From Gemmatimonadota bacterium (GTDB taxonomy: Bacteria; Gemmatimonadota; Gemmatimonadetes; Gemmatimonadales; Gemmatimonadaceae): DNA of 64,000 nucleotides. The stretch covers positions 558,001-622,000 of the forward strand of contig JAIUOB010000004.1 in NCBI GenBank assembly GCA_020161135.1. The letters run 5' to 3'. Made by a program: the position numbers and the translations under genes. Positions 44,004 through 54,400 of this stretch are shown piece by piece; position 1 is the first letter of the stretch; every line of letters begins with the position of its first letter. The notes under the pieces were generated by a model. The model ran no database searches. It saw only the letters and a program-made list of their open reading frames with translations, and was not told where the DNA came from.

Positions 44004-44876
44004 TTACCAGCTCGATCCACCACCACCTCCGCTGAAGCCGCCGCCGCCGCCGAACCCACCGAATCCGCCACCGCCACCACCGCCTCCCCAGCCGTCACCG
44101 CCCCACCCGCCGCGTGAGCCGCGCGACCCGCGCAGCACCTCGCTCAGCACGTTGATGGCGATCGCGGTGCCAACATCGGACGCGACACTCCCCCGCCGCC
44201 GACGTCCGCCCGCGATCGCGATGACGAGGAACACCACGATGAAGAGCAGCACGACCATCGGGAACTCGCCGCCGGAGTCTCGCGCCGCACGACGTGGCGC
44301 CGGCGTGCCATCGAGGTTGACGCCGAAGGCGCGCGCATACCGCTGCGCCACGGACGCGCCCAACTGCTCGATCGCGCCGGCATAGTCGCGCTGCTGGAAG
44401 AGCGGAATCACCGCACGGCACAGCGAGCCCGCCGTCGCGTCGGTGAGGAACCCCTCGGCGCCCTGCCCGACCTCGATGCGGCAGTGCCCGCGGCCATCGC
44501 TCGACGCTTCCTTGGGCACCACGAGAATGACGACGCCCGCGTTGCGCGCCGAATCGCCGATGCCGGCATCGGCGCCCACCTTCCAGGTGCGCCCGAGACG
44601 CAGCGCCACCTCTTCGGGCGGTCGGCCACCGAGGTCGGCCATGGTCACGATGACCATGTCGCCGCGCGTGAGCTCGTGCACCCGGGTGGACAACCCTTCG
44701 AGTCGCGCCCGCGACTCCGCCGACATCACCCCGGCGAAGTCGTTGACATAACCGACGGGCGCGGGAAGCGGAGGCTGCGCGCCCAATGCGGCCGGAGGGA
44801 GCACCGGCCGGAGCGGGAGCAGGAACAGCAGCGCGGCCGCCCAACCGGCGGCGCGCGCGCGAAGTGACTTACCCAC
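44004..44876 (-). CDS. TPM-domain (YgcG-like) secreted protein
   Basis: 290 residues from GTG 44876, chosen because a signal peptide follows (AAALLFLLPLRPVLPPAALG). The TPM domain spans about residues 45-170 with VGYVNDFAGVMSAESRARLE, GDMVIVTMADLGGRPPEEVA and GIGDSARNAGVVILVVPKEA, the pattern in YgcG, Psb32 and related membrane-associated phosphatase-like proteins. A membrane segment (VVLLFIVVFLVIAIAG) precedes a C-terminal Gly-rich, Ser-ended tail. TPM proteins are commonly coded beside LemA proteins. Confidence 0.82.
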   Translation of the reverse strand: MGKSLRARAAGWAAALLFLLPLRPVLPPAALGAQPPLPAPVGYVNDFAGVMSAESRARLEGLSTRVHELTRGDMVIVTMADLGGRPPEEVALRLGRTWKVGADAGIGDSARNAGVVILVVPKEASSDGRGHCRIEVGQGAEGFLTDATAGSLCRAVIPLFQQRDYAGAIEQLGASVAQRYARAFGVNLDGTPAPRRAARDSGGEFPMVVLLFIVVFLVIAIAGGRRRRGSVASDVGTAIAINVLSEVLRGSRGSRGGWGGDGWGGGGGGGGFGGFGGGGGFSGGGGGSSW

Positions 44877-45066
44877 GGGTCGATGCACGCATGGAATGTA
44901 TGAACTGTACGGGACGGGAGGCGGTCTTGTGTCACGCTGGCCACGGACGCCTGATTCGCGTTTCGTCATTTGTTCGGGCCGACAATCTTGCGAGATGGGG
45001 CGCTGCGATGAGCGGGCGGGTACAGTACCGTTCGTAGCCTCCCCGCACGCCCCCGTACCCACGCGC

Positions 45067-45813
45067 ATGTCCTCACGGTCCGTTCGCTCCCATCGTCCGC
45101 TCTCGCCGGCGCTGCTCCTGCTCTGGGCGTCCCTCATTGCCGCATCCTGCGGCCGGGCCGACGCGTCCAGCGGCGAGCGCCCGGGCATGCCGACCGGCGC
45201 GAAGACGGCCGTGACGCCGGCCGCGACCTCCACCGATACGCTTCCTGACTCCGTGCTGGTGCAGCGCGTCGATGCCGGGCGCGTGAAGGGGCCCGCGCAG
45301 GGGATGTGGGTGGTGATGATCAGCGACTACCAGTGCCCGTACTGCAAGCAGTGGCACGACTCGGCGATGGCCGCGCTCGATCGTGACTACATCACCCCCG
45401 GGCGCATTCGCTTCGCGTACCTCAATCTCCCCCTCACGTCGATCCATCCACATGCGCGGGCCGAGGCCAAAGCGGCGCTGTGCGCTGGCGCGCAGGGACG
45501 CTACTGGGAGTACAGCGCGGCGCTGTTCGACGCGCAGCCGAACGTGCGCTCCATGAGCGATGTGGGACCGCTGGTGCGCCGCATCTCGCGCGACCTCGCG
45601 CTCGACAGCGTCGCGTTCCAGCACTGCCTCGCGTCGCGGGCGGTCGAGGGGGTGCTCGACAACGACATCGGCCAGGCGCAGCGCGCCGGGGTGCAGTCGA
45701 CGCCGTCGTTCATCATCGGCCCGTTCATGGTGCAGGGAGCGCTGCCGTGGCCCGACTTCCGCCGTGCCGTGGACACGGCGCTGCTCGTGGCCCGCAACAA
45801 GGGGTCGCGCTGA
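45067..45813 (+). CDS. DsbA-like thioredoxin-fold lipoprotein
   Basis: 248 residues from ATG 45067, with a lipobox-like LIAASC (Cys28). The thioredoxin active site is CPYC (Cys90, Cys93) in MISDYQCPYCKQWHDSAM, followed by NLPLTSIHPHARAEAKAALC and the cis-Pro strand VQSTPSFIIGPFMVQGAL. This is the DSBA/Thioredoxin_4 layout of membrane-anchored oxidoreductases that form or reshuffle disulfides in the periplasm. The helical insertion is short compared with E. coli DsbA. It ends 8 bp before the Kdo transferase gene. Confidence 0.85.
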   Translation: MSSRSVRSHRPLSPALLLLWASLIAASCGRADASSGERPGMPTGAKTAVTPAATSTDTLPDSVLVQRVDAGRVKGPAQGMWVVMISDYQCPYCKQWHDSAMAALDRDYITPGRIRFAYLNLPLTSIHPHARAEAKAALCAGAQGRYWEYSAALFDAQPNVRSMSDVGPLVRRISRDLALDSVAFQHCLASRAVEGVLDNDIGQAQRAGVQSTPSFIIGPFMVQGALPWPDFRRAVDTALLVARNKGSR

Positions 45814-45821
45814 ACCCGTTC

Positions 45822-47153
45822 GTGCGGCTCGCGTATGCGGGCGGTGTGAGCGTGGCGCGTGCCGCGGCGGCGGTGCTGCCGGCGGGCGAGAGCAAGGTGC
45901 GACGTGCGCTGCATGCGCGACGCGGCGTGGTGGAGCGATGGGAGCAGGCCGCCCGCAGGGTGCGTGATGGCGCACGGCCGCTGGTGTGGCTGCACGCCCC
46001 CTCGGTGGGCGAGGGCTTGCAGGCGCGTCCGGTGCTGCAGGCGCTGCGCGCCGCACACCGGGACTGGCAGTTTGCCTACTCGTTCTTCTCGCCCAGCGCC
46101 GAGCGCTTTGCGGCGGGGTTGGGCGCGGACATGGCGGACTACCTGCCCTTCGACAGCGCCGACGCCGCCGACCGCCTGCTGCGCGCGGTGCGGCCGGACG
46201 CGCTGGTGTTCGTGAAGCTCGATGTCTGGCCGGTGCTCGTGGCCCGCGCGCAGGCACGTCGCGTACCGGTGGGGCTCGTGAGTGCCACCCTCGCCCCGAC
46301 GTCGGGGCGACAGGGCGCATGGTCGCGCGCGCTGCTGCACGAGGCGTACGCGGCGCTCGACGTGGTGGGGGCCATCGACGCGGGCGATGCGCAGCGCCTG
46401 CGCGCGCTTGGCGTGCGCGCCGAGGTGTTGCAGGTGAGTGGCGACACGCGATTCGACCAGGTCGCGGCGCGCGCGGCGGCCGCCGACCTCACCCGTGCGC
46501 CGCTCACGCTGCTTCACAGCGCGCGCCCGACGCTCGTCGCGGGCTCCACCTGGCCGGCGGACGAGGCGGTGCTGCTGCCCGCGTGGGAGGCGGTGCGTGC
46601 ACGCGTGCCCGACGCGCGGCTCGTGCTCGCGCCGCACGAGCCCACCGCGACGCACCTCGACCCGCTGGTGCAGTGGGCCGCCGCACGCGGCATCACGCTC
46701 GAGCGACTGACGGCGCTCGAGGCGTCACACACCCCTGCGACGGCCGACATCGTGCTCGTTGACCGTGTGGGGGTGCTGGGTGACCTGTACGGCGCCGCGC
46801 AGGTGGCGCTGGTGGGCGGCGGCTTCCACGCGGCGGGGTTGCACTCCGTCATCGAGCCGGCAGCGTTCGGCGTGCCCGTGCTGTTCGGACCGCAGCACCA
46901 CAACAGTCGGGAGGCGAGCCTGCTGCTGGCCGAGGGGGGCGCGCGCATCGCAGGCGATGTGCCTGCAATGACCGACCTGCTCGCGACCTGGCTGGGTGAT
47001 CGCACGTCGGCGCGCACGGCGGGCGACGCGGGGCGCGTCGTCGTGCAACGGGAAGTTGGTGCCACGACGCGCTCGGCCGCCTTGGTGGAGGCGCTGGTCG
47101 CGCAGCACCGCGCCCGCCGCGACGCCGTGAGCGAGCCCGTCAGCCGCGCATGA
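45822..47153 (+). CDS. waaA: 3-deoxy-D-manno-octulosonic acid transferase
   Basis: Transfers Kdo from CMP-Kdo to lipid A precursor, so the cell makes LPS. GTG 45822 gives about 443 residues; no ATG near this point is credible, and a CTG overlapping the previous stop would be non-standard. Motifs: WLHAPSVGEGLQARPVLQAL, ADYLPFDSADAADRLLRAVR, VFVKLDVWPVLVARA, VSGDTRFDQVAARA, LVAGSTWPADEAVLLPA, then VALVGGGFH, HSVIEPAAFGVPVLFGP and GDLYGAAQ. Glycosyltransferase family 30. The 3' end overlaps the convergent transporter gene by 14 bp. Confidence 0.92.
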   Translation: MRLAYAGGVSVARAAAAVLPAGESKVRRALHARRGVVERWEQAARRVRDGARPLVWLHAPSVGEGLQARPVLQALRAAHRDWQFAYSFFSPSAERFAAGLGADMADYLPFDSADAADRLLRAVRPDALVFVKLDVWPVLVARAQARRVPVGLVSATLAPTSGRQGAWSRALLHEAYAALDVVGAIDAGDAQRLRALGVRAEVLQVSGDTRFDQVAARAAAADLTRAPLTLLHSARPTLVAGSTWPADEAVLLPAWEAVRARVPDARLVLAPHEPTATHLDPLVQWAAARGITLERLTALEASHTPATADIVLVDRVGVLGDLYGAAQVALVGGGFHAAGLHSVIEPAAFGVPVLFGPQHHNSREASLLLAEGGARIAGDVPAMTDLLATWLGDRTSARTAGDAGRVVVQREVGATTRSAALVEALVAQHRARRDAVSEPVSRA

Positions 47154-48462
47154 AGGGCACCACGCCCGTGAGGAGCGCCACCACGAGCAGCACGAGCACC
47201 GCGAGCAGCGACCAGCGCAGCGTATAGCGCTGGTGCGCATCGAAGTCGACGCCGACGAGCCCCACGAGCAGGTATGTCGACGGGACGAGCGGGCTGAGGA
47301 GGTGCACCGGCTGTCCGACCAGCGAGGCGCGCGCCATCTCGGCCGCCGTGATGCCGTAGGCCTGCCCGGCCTTGGCGAGCACGGGCAGCACCCCGAAGTA
47401 GAACGCGTCGTTCGAGATGAAGAAGGTGAACGGCACGCTCAGCACGCCGGTCACCACGGCGAGATAGGGTCCCATGGCGTCGGGCACCATGCGCACCACG
47501 CTCTCGGCGATCGCGTCGACCATCTTCGACCCGGAGAGGATGCCGGTGAACACGCCGGCCGCGAAGATGAGTCCCACCACCGCGAGCACGTTGCCCGCAT
47601 GCCGCGCCAGCAGCGCCTTCTGCTCGTCGATGCTGGGGTAGTTGAGCATCAGGGCGATGGCGAAGGCCGTCATGAAGAGCACGGGCAGCGGCACGACGCC
47701 CGCCAGCAGTGCCGCCAGCAGCAGCACGGTGAGGAGCAGGTTGGGGAGCAGGCGCTGCGGACGGCGATGGCTCGTGTCCTCGTCGATGCCGAGTCCCGCC
47801 TCGACGCGCACGTCGGGAGGCGGCGCGCCATGGGTCGCGGCCACCTGCGCCAGCCGGTCGCGTTCGCGTGCCCCGAGACGCCACGCCACGGTGAAGACGC
47901 ACAGCATGCCGGCGACGATCGCGGGTACGAGCGGCACGAACACCGTGTCGACAGGGATCGCGAGCGCACTCGCGGCACGTGCCGTGGGGCCACCCCACGG
48001 CAGCGTGTTCATCACGCCGGACGCCAGCATGGTGACGCACGCGAGCACCGCCGGGCGCATGCCGAGCGCGCGATACAGCGGGAGCATGGCGGCGGTGGTG
48101 ATCATGTAGGTGGTGGAGCCATCACCGTCGAGCGACACCAGCAACGCCAGCGCGGCCGAGCCCATGGCCACGCGTACCGGATCGCCGTGCACGAGCGCCA
48201 CCAGGCGCCGCACGAAGGGCTCGAACAGCCCCGCATCGAGCATGATCGCGAAGTAGAGGATCGCGAACATGAGCATGACGCCGGTGGGCGCGAGCTTCGT
48301 CACGCCGTCCACCATGTAGCCGCCCAGCTCGGTCGCGAAGCCCCCGAGCAGGCCGAACACGATGGGGACCAGGATGAGCGCGACGAGCGGGGAGAGTCGG
48401 CGCGTCATGATGAGCGTCATGAACGTGACGACGAGCCCGTAGGCGAGCAGCGTCAGCGACAT
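47140..48462 (-). CDS. CitMHS-family citrate-metal/proton symporter-like transporter
   Basis: 440 residues with about 12 hydrophobic segments. The CitMHS layout includes LVALVHGDPVRVAMGSAALA, LVSLDGDGSTTYMITTAAML, GVMNTLPWGGPTARAASAL and FFISNDAFYFGVLPVLAKA near the end. Members move divalent metal-citrate or other tricarboxylates with protons across the inner membrane. The substrate cannot be read from sequence. A cytoplasmic loop (about 205-235) is charged. Confidence 0.88.
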   Translation of the reverse strand: MSLTLLAYGLVVTFMTLIMTRRLSPLVALILVPIVFGLLGGFATELGGYMVDGVTKLAPTGVMLMFAILYFAIMLDAGLFEPFVRRLVALVHGDPVRVAMGSAALALLVSLDGDGSTTYMITTAAMLPLYRALGMRPAVLACVTMLASGVMNTLPWGGPTARAASALAIPVDTVFVPLVPAIVAGMLCVFTVAWRLGARERDRLAQVAATHGAPPPDVRVEAGLGIDEDTSHRRPQRLLPNLLLTVLLLAALLAGVVPLPVLFMTAFAIALMLNYPSIDEQKALLARHAGNVLAVVGLIFAAGVFTGILSGSKMVDAIAESVVRMVPDAMGPYLAVVTGVLSVPFTFFISNDAFYFGVLPVLAKAGQAYGITAAEMARASLVGQPVHLLSPLVPSTYLLVGLVGVDFDAHQRYTLRWSLLAVLVLLVVALLTGVVPFMRG

Positions 48463-48508
48463 GCCGACCCACTGCCCCTGCCCGACGCACCCGCGCGTAC
48501 TGCCATCA

Positions 48509-50434
48509 TCACCGCCGCACCGCCGATGCCGGTGCGAGGGGCAACACGATGTGCGACGGGAAGGTCGCGCTGTGCTGCACCGCGATGTCGGTGGTGACCA
48601 TGCGCCGGTTCTTGCCGAGCGGTTCGCCCGTGTTGGGATTCACGTCGAAGCGCGGGAAGTTGCTGCTGGAGATGTCGACCCGGATGCGATGGCCCTTCTT
48701 GAACACATTGGCCGTCGGGAACGGCTTGATGGTGAACGCGTACACGCGCCCCGGCTGCAGCAGGACGGCATGGTCACGCGTGGCCCGGTAGCGCCCGCGC
48801 ACGATGGCATCGGTGAGGTTGAGATCGAAGCCCCCCGGCCAGGTGGCACTCGACGGATAGACGTCGACCAGCTTGGCGGTGAAGTCGGCATCGACGGTGC
48901 TCGCGGAGGCGTAGAGCGTCACGGTGATGGGGCCCACCACCGTCATGTCCTGCTCGAGCGGTGCGCTCTCGAAGACGACCACATCGGGGCGTGCGCGCAG
49001 CGGCAGCCATGGTGCCTGCGATGGCGGAAAGCGCGGATCCTCGCGCTGGTTGTAGGCGCCGTCTTTGAGGCGCGCCGACGAACCGCCGCCGATGGTGGGC
49101 ACGGGGTGGCGCGGGTCGAAGGTGTACACCGTCTGCGCTCGAGCGACCGTGGGGCGACGTGGCGCGAGCGATCCATCGCCGTGAAAGTACCAGGTCTCGT
49201 AGCGTGTGCCGGCCAGCGGCCACGTCTCGCTGTCCAGCCAGTAGCCACCGTGGAAGAGACGCCCGTTCGCGTCCTTGTGCCCGTCGCCCGTGCCCATCAC
49301 GAAGAGGCGTACCGGGGCCCGGTGTCGCGCGCTCAGCGGCACCCCCTTGAGCGCGTGGTCGAACCATTCGAGGTGGTAGTCGGTGAGGAAGTCCGGCACG
49401 GCCGCACTGTCGCCGTACGCCACGTCGCCGGCGTAGGTGCGATTGTTGCCACCGTGCGTCCATGGCCCCACCAGCACATGCTGCGGCGCACGCTTGAGGG
49501 CGCGCAGCGACGCGTAGTTCTCGAAGGTGCCGGCGAGGAAGATGTCGTACCAGCCGCCGACGTGGAGCATGGGAATGTCCGACGTCTCGCGATAGTGCTC
49601 GTTCCACGCCAGCATCGGGTCCTTCCACGACGCGTCGTAGTCGGCGCGCTCGAAGAACTCGAAGTACCACCCTTCGTACTGCGGATCGACCGAGAGGGGA
49701 TTCTGCCCACGCCGCATGGGCTGGACGCCGTACCAGTCCTCGACCTTCTCCTTCGTGAGCAGTTGACGCACGTCGTCGCTGCGCGCGTCCGCGAGCAGCT
49801 GACTCCACGCCCAGGTGAGTTGGCGGCCCATCTCGTAGGTGCCCCGAAAGCGCACGCCATGATCCCAGCCGTTGGCCATCCCCCCCATGTTGAGCAGCAG
49901 CGCGCCAAGGGCCGGCGGGTTGTACTGCGCCGCGCCGGCCTGCGTGTGCGCGGCGAATGACGTGCCCCACATGCCCACGCGTCCACTCGACCAGGACTGC
50001 GCCGCGAGCCACGCGACCACGTCGGCGCCATCCGTCGCATCGGCGGGCTGCACCTTGCTGAAGCTCCCCTCGGAGCGATAGCGACCACGCGTGTCCTGCA
50101 ATGCCACCACGTAGCCGCGCTCGGCGAAGAACACGGCCTGCTCAGCCAGCGACTGCTTGTTGTACGGGGTGCGGGCCAGCAGGACCGGCAGACGCTCGGC
50201 CACCGGCACGCCGTCACGCGCGGGGCGGTAGAGGTCGGTCGCCATGCGCTTGCCGTCACGCACCGGAATCATGAGATCGCTGGCCACCTTGAGCGCGTCG
50301 TAGCGCTTGGGTGATGACGGCCAGCCCGGAGGCGGCATCCGCGACAGGTCCTGGGCAGGCAGCGGGGCCGTGGCCAGCCCGGCGGCGAGGGCGAGGGCAC
50401 GTCCGAGTGAGAGTCGGCGGAGTCGGCTGGGCAT
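48509..50434 (-). CDS. CocE/NonD-family (Xaa-Pro dipeptidyl-peptidase-like) serine hydrolase
   Basis: 641 residues with an N-terminal signal peptide (to about residue 27). The alpha/beta-hydrolase N-domain has LLARTPYNKQ, ALQDTRGRYRSEGSF and the nucleophile GTSFAAHTQ (Ser159); the usual GxSYxGxTQ has two alanines. The acid/His part and a C-terminal jelly-roll (TVTLYASASTVDADFTAKLV, FDLNLTDAIVRGRYR, KGHRIRVDISSSNFPRFDVN) follow. These periplasmic enzymes cleave acyl-amino acid or ester bonds. It is divergent from the next gene, with a 76-bp gap. Confidence 0.9.
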   Translation of the reverse strand: MPSRLRRLSLGRALALAAGLATAPLPAQDLSRMPPPGWPSSPKRYDALKVASDLMIPVRDGKRMATDLYRPARDGVPVAERLPVLLARTPYNKQSLAEQAVFFAERGYVVALQDTRGRYRSEGSFSKVQPADATDGADVVAWLAAQSWSSGRVGMWGTSFAAHTQAGAAQYNPPALGALLLNMGGMANGWDHGVRFRGTYEMGRQLTWAWSQLLADARSDDVRQLLTKEKVEDWYGVQPMRRGQNPLSVDPQYEGWYFEFFERADYDASWKDPMLAWNEHYRETSDIPMLHVGGWYDIFLAGTFENYASLRALKRAPQHVLVGPWTHGGNNRTYAGDVAYGDSAAVPDFLTDYHLEWFDHALKGVPLSARHRAPVRLFVMGTGDGHKDANGRLFHGGYWLDSETWPLAGTRYETWYFHGDGSLAPRRPTVARAQTVYTFDPRHPVPTIGGGSSARLKDGAYNQREDPRFPPSQAPWLPLRARPDVVVFESAPLEQDMTVVGPITVTLYASASTVDADFTAKLVDVYPSSATWPGGFDLNLTDAIVRGRYRATRDHAVLLQPGRVYAFTIKPFPTANVFKKGHRIRVDISSSNFPRFDVNPNTGEPLGKNRRMVTTDIAVQHSATFPSHIVLPLAPASAVRR

Positions 50435-50510
50435 GGGCCAAACTGTGCCATCACCGCTCGGTTCGCCATCGGCTCTTTACGGCTCGCACCGCGCGCCCCA
50501 AGTTCTCTCC

Positions 50511-51290
50511 ATGGTGGACCGTCGCCACTCCCGCCTTGCGCCGCTCAGCGCGATGCTCCTGCTGCTCGTCGGTGTGCTGCCACGGTCGCCGCTGGCGGCG
50601 CAGGTGCCTATCCCCGCCGACCGTCGCCAGATGGTGGGGTTTGTGCGCGACGTGAAGGGCGGGCCGCTCGAAGGTGTCACGGTGCAGATCCACGGGGAGC
50701 GGATCACGACGGACAAGCGCGGCGCGTTCACGGTGCTCACGCGCGCCCTCGACACCGCCAGCATCAGTCTCCGCCGTGTCGGCTTCGAGCCGCTCGACGC
50801 GTTCATCAGCACGCGCAACGGCCAGTGGGACACGGTGGTCGTGCAGATGGACGCGGCCGCGACGAAGCTGAGCGAAGTGAAGGTCACCGACAACTTCATG
50901 AGCCGTGCGGGGGGCATCCGCGGCTACGAAGAGCGCAAGGAACGCGGCATCGGGGTGTTCGTCGGTCGCACCGAGATCGTCGATCGTGGCTCGCAGCGGC
51001 TCACCGACATCCTGCGCACGAAGAAGGGCGTGGCCGTCGTGTCGGGCAAGCTCCGGTTCGCCGCGTCACTCGGCAGTCGCGGCGGCTACTGCCAGCCCAA
51101 CGTCTTCCTCGACGGTGCGCGCGCGCCGGGCATGGAAGTCGACGAGATCCCCGCGCAGAATGTCGAGGCCGTGGAGCTCTACCCGTACATGAGCACGATT
51201 CCGCTCGAGTTCCAGACCATCGGCCGCAACACCACGCCGTGCGGAACGGTGGTGTTGTGGACGCGGATCCCGAATTCGAAGGGACGCTGA
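50511..51290 (+). CDS. Barrel-less plug-domain protein with a carboxypeptidase-regulatory-like domain
   Basis: 259 residues from ATG 50511 with a signal peptide (AMLLLLVGVLPRSPLAAQ). A carboxypeptidase-regulatory-like beta domain (MVGFVRDVKGGPLEGVTVQI, FTVLTRALDTASISLRRVGF) leads to a TonB plug-like part (LTDILRTKKGVAVV, CQPNVFLDGARAPGMEVDEI, VEAVELYPYMSTIPLEF) and stops at PCGTVVLWTR, where a TonB-dependent receptor would enter its beta-barrel. Two Cys residues frame the end of the plug. Related proteins lie at 56702 and 60557. It probably binds or anchors something on the periplasmic side of the outer membrane. Confidence 0.75.
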   Translation: MVDRRHSRLAPLSAMLLLLVGVLPRSPLAAQVPIPADRRQMVGFVRDVKGGPLEGVTVQIHGERITTDKRGAFTVLTRALDTASISLRRVGFEPLDAFISTRNGQWDTVVVQMDAAATKLSEVKVTDNFMSRAGGIRGYEERKERGIGVFVGRTEIVDRGSQRLTDILRTKKGVAVVSGKLRFAASLGSRGGYCQPNVFLDGARAPGMEVDEIPAQNVEAVELYPYMSTIPLEFQTIGRNTTPCGTVVLWTRIPNSKGR

Positions 51291-51320
51291 CGGGGAACTG
51301 CGTACCACGGAAGCAATAAA

Positions 51321-51445
51321 GCGGGAGCGGGACGACGGGAGCGGGGCCTGCGGGACGACGGTGACGACGGTCCCGCTGCCGTCTCACCCACGGTCACCGT
51401 CGCGCCGCCCGTCCCGCTTCCGTTGTCTCGCTTCCCCGCTCCCGT
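51321..51445. repeat. Nested inverted repeat overlapping the 3' end of the CRTAC1-like gene
   Basis: Outer arms acgggagcgggg (51335-51346) and ccccgctcccgt (51434-51445) are perfect; inner arms gacggtgac (51357-51365) and gtcaccgtc (51393-51401) also pair. The right half codes the last ~17 residues of the convergent lipoprotein. It may terminate transcription from both sides or be a small inserted palindrome. Confidence 0.6.
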
Positions 51446-54400
51446 ACCACCCGTAGTTCGCGAGCCCCCTCCGGCACCATCACCCGCGTGGTATCGCCGC
51501 CGGGCCAGCGCACCCACACGGCGCGTGGCGTGGTGGACGCGGAGAGCAATTGCACGGCGCTGTTCTGGCTCCAGTAGCCACCGCCGGCCTGCACTTCGCG
51601 CACGGGGCCGAGCGTCGCACCGAGCACAGCGCGCAGTTGCACGCCAATGCCATCGGGATTGCCGGCACCGCCATCGACACGCACCCGCAGCGCGGGCGCG
51701 GCGCCGCGGTTGACGAAGAGCCGCGTGGCACCGCCGTTCTCCGTCACCACGAGATCGGCGCGGCCATCGCCGGTGAAGTCGGCCGTCGCCGCGCCGCGCT
51801 GGTCGCCCCACACCACGAGGCCGGAGCGCGCGCCCTCAAGGGCCGTGAAGCCACCGCGCCCGTCTCCGCGCAGCAGCAGGCTTCGCCCTTCGTCGTGACG
51901 CGCCATGCCCACCACGGTGGGAAAGAAGTTCTGCGCGAGGAAGATGTCGTCGTGACCGTCACCGTCGAAGTCGGCGACGACCGGGCCGAACGCGGGCGCC
52001 TGCTGCGCGATGGCCGGCAGCGCACGCGCCTCGAAGCGATCGCCACGGTTGAGGAACACGGTGTGGTCGAGCGTGCGCGCTTCCGCACGCGTCACCTGCG
52101 ACGCGAACGGACCGAGCACCCGATCGAGTGCGGCGTCGGCATAGGCGCTGAAGCTGCTCACGCGCTCCACGGCGCCCTTCACGGCCATGCGCACACGGGC
52201 GTAGCTCGCGAGCGGCGCCAGCCCCTGCACACGCGCGTCCTGCACGCCGAGCAGCAGCTCCATCTCGCCGCCGGCGCCGAACGCGCCGAAGGTGGCGACC
52301 AGCGGCTGCGATGCGGTGGCCGTGAGTCCGGTGTTGCGCCCCCAACTCGTCGCGACGAGGTCCAGTCGCCCGTCGCCATCGAAATCACCACTCGCGATGC
52401 CGTTCCACTGGCTCGGCAGGCTGTCGAGTCCCCACGAGGCCGGCGCGCGCGACAAGCGTCCGCGGCCGTCGTTGAGCAGCAGCAGCACACTGCCCCAGTC
52501 GCGGGCGAGCACGAGGTCGGCATGCCCATCGCCGTTGATGTCCGCAAAGAGGGCGGAGGATACCAGCCCGACGTCGCGCAGCACGGCCATGTTCGCGGTA
52601 TCGAGCTCGAAGCGGCCGTTGCGGGCGCGGAAGAGACCGGACGACACCGGCATCGGGTAGGCGAGCGGCATGGCGCGCGACCCCACGAACAGGTCGGGGG
52701 TGCCGTCGCCATCCACATCGCCCAGCGCGAGCGGGCCCGTGGAGGAGGCATGCGATCCGACGGCGGGCGTGGCCGCGGCGGCCAGTCGCGCCCCCTGCGC
52801 CGCGATGGTCACGGCGGCCGGCGTGCGCTTGCGCTCGTCCTCATCACGCGACTCCCACGTGGCGACACCGGCGAGCACGGCGCGCGCGCCCCCCATGCGA
52901 TACCCCAGCAGGGCGGTGACGTCGTGGGTCGCGACAGGCCCCGTGGTGGGTTGTGGTACGAGCGTGCCCTTGTCGTTGCGGAGGGTTGCCAGCCGCCCGC
53001 CCTTCCCCGTACCCACGACGAGGTCGTCATCGCCATCGCCGTCGAGATCGGTCCAGGCGACACCCGGCCCGCTCTGCGACAGGGCCTGCACGAGGAGGAA
53101 CTGGCGATCCCAATCGTCGAATGCATTCTCGGTGTGCGCATGGCCACCGAGCTGCGCGGTCGCGTCGTCGAAGAGCGGGACGTTGCTGGCGGTCGTGCCC
53201 GGCGCGGGCGACGGCGCCGGCTGCGCGCCACGGGCACTCACCCGGTACGCACGGTTCGCGCGCACGGTGAACACACTCTGGCGTCCATCGCGCCAGCGCA
53301 CGGTCACGCGCGCGGTGTCGGCGCGCCCCATCGCGAAGCTCATCGCGTAGTCGCTGTGCGACAGGTAGAGCCCCCCGACGGCCACCTCACGCACCTGCGG
53401 CGGCAGCCCCGGTGCCTGCACGGTCACATGCGCGCCCACCGCCTGCGTGTTGGCGCCGTCGCCCTCGAGCCGCAGCAGCACACGCGGCGACGGTGCATCG
53501 TTGCGCAACACCAGCGCGGGCGATCCGAGCCGATTGACGACCACGTCGAGGTCACCGTCGCCATCGAGATCGGCGGTCGCGATGGCATGCGAGATATCCT
53601 CCTCGGTACCGAAGCGCCACGCCGCACCCGCCTCCTCGAACGTTCCATCGCCCTTGTTGCGCCACGCCACGTTGCGCAGCGCCAGCGTGGGGAACTGCCA
53701 CCGCGTGCGCTGATAGGCGATGTCCGTGAGGCGGTTTTGCAGTCCTTCCTGCACGTCGGCATCCATCACATCCCACAGGTGCCCGTTGGCTACGAGGAGG
53801 TCCTGCCAGCCGTCGAGGTCGACGTCGAGGAACGTCGCGCCCCACGACCACCCCGATGCCGACACCCCTGCTTGATGCGCCACCTCGGCGAAGGTGCCGT
53901 CCCCGCGGTTCAGGAGCAGCGAGTTGCGCTGCTGTTGCAGTTGCAGCGTGCCCTCGCCGATGCGCTTGGGGAGCGACGTGTGCGTCGGGATCTGCGTGCG
54001 CAGCCGCCGAGGATCGTTGGCGAGCATGTCGGTCACGAAGAGATCGAAGCGGCCGTCCCCATCGACATCGGCCACGTCGAGCCCCATCGACGAATTGCTC
54101 ATCCGGCGCAGCGCGCGCCAGTCGGCGAGACGAAACCGTCCAGCGCCGTCGTTGAACCAGAGCTGGTCGAGATCCTCGAAGTCGTTGGCCACATACAGGT
54201 CGGGGGCGCCATCCCCATTGAGATCGGCGAAGCGCGCCGACAGGCCGAACGACTCGTACTCCTCCGCCACCGGCAGTCCGGTGGTGTCGAGGAAGCGCCC
54301 CGCCGTCATCGCCTCGCGCCGGAAGTGGCCCGCGCCGTCGTTCACGTAGAACTCGTCGGGCTCGGCGCGCTGCGTCATGCGCAGTCCCCCCATGTCCGCG

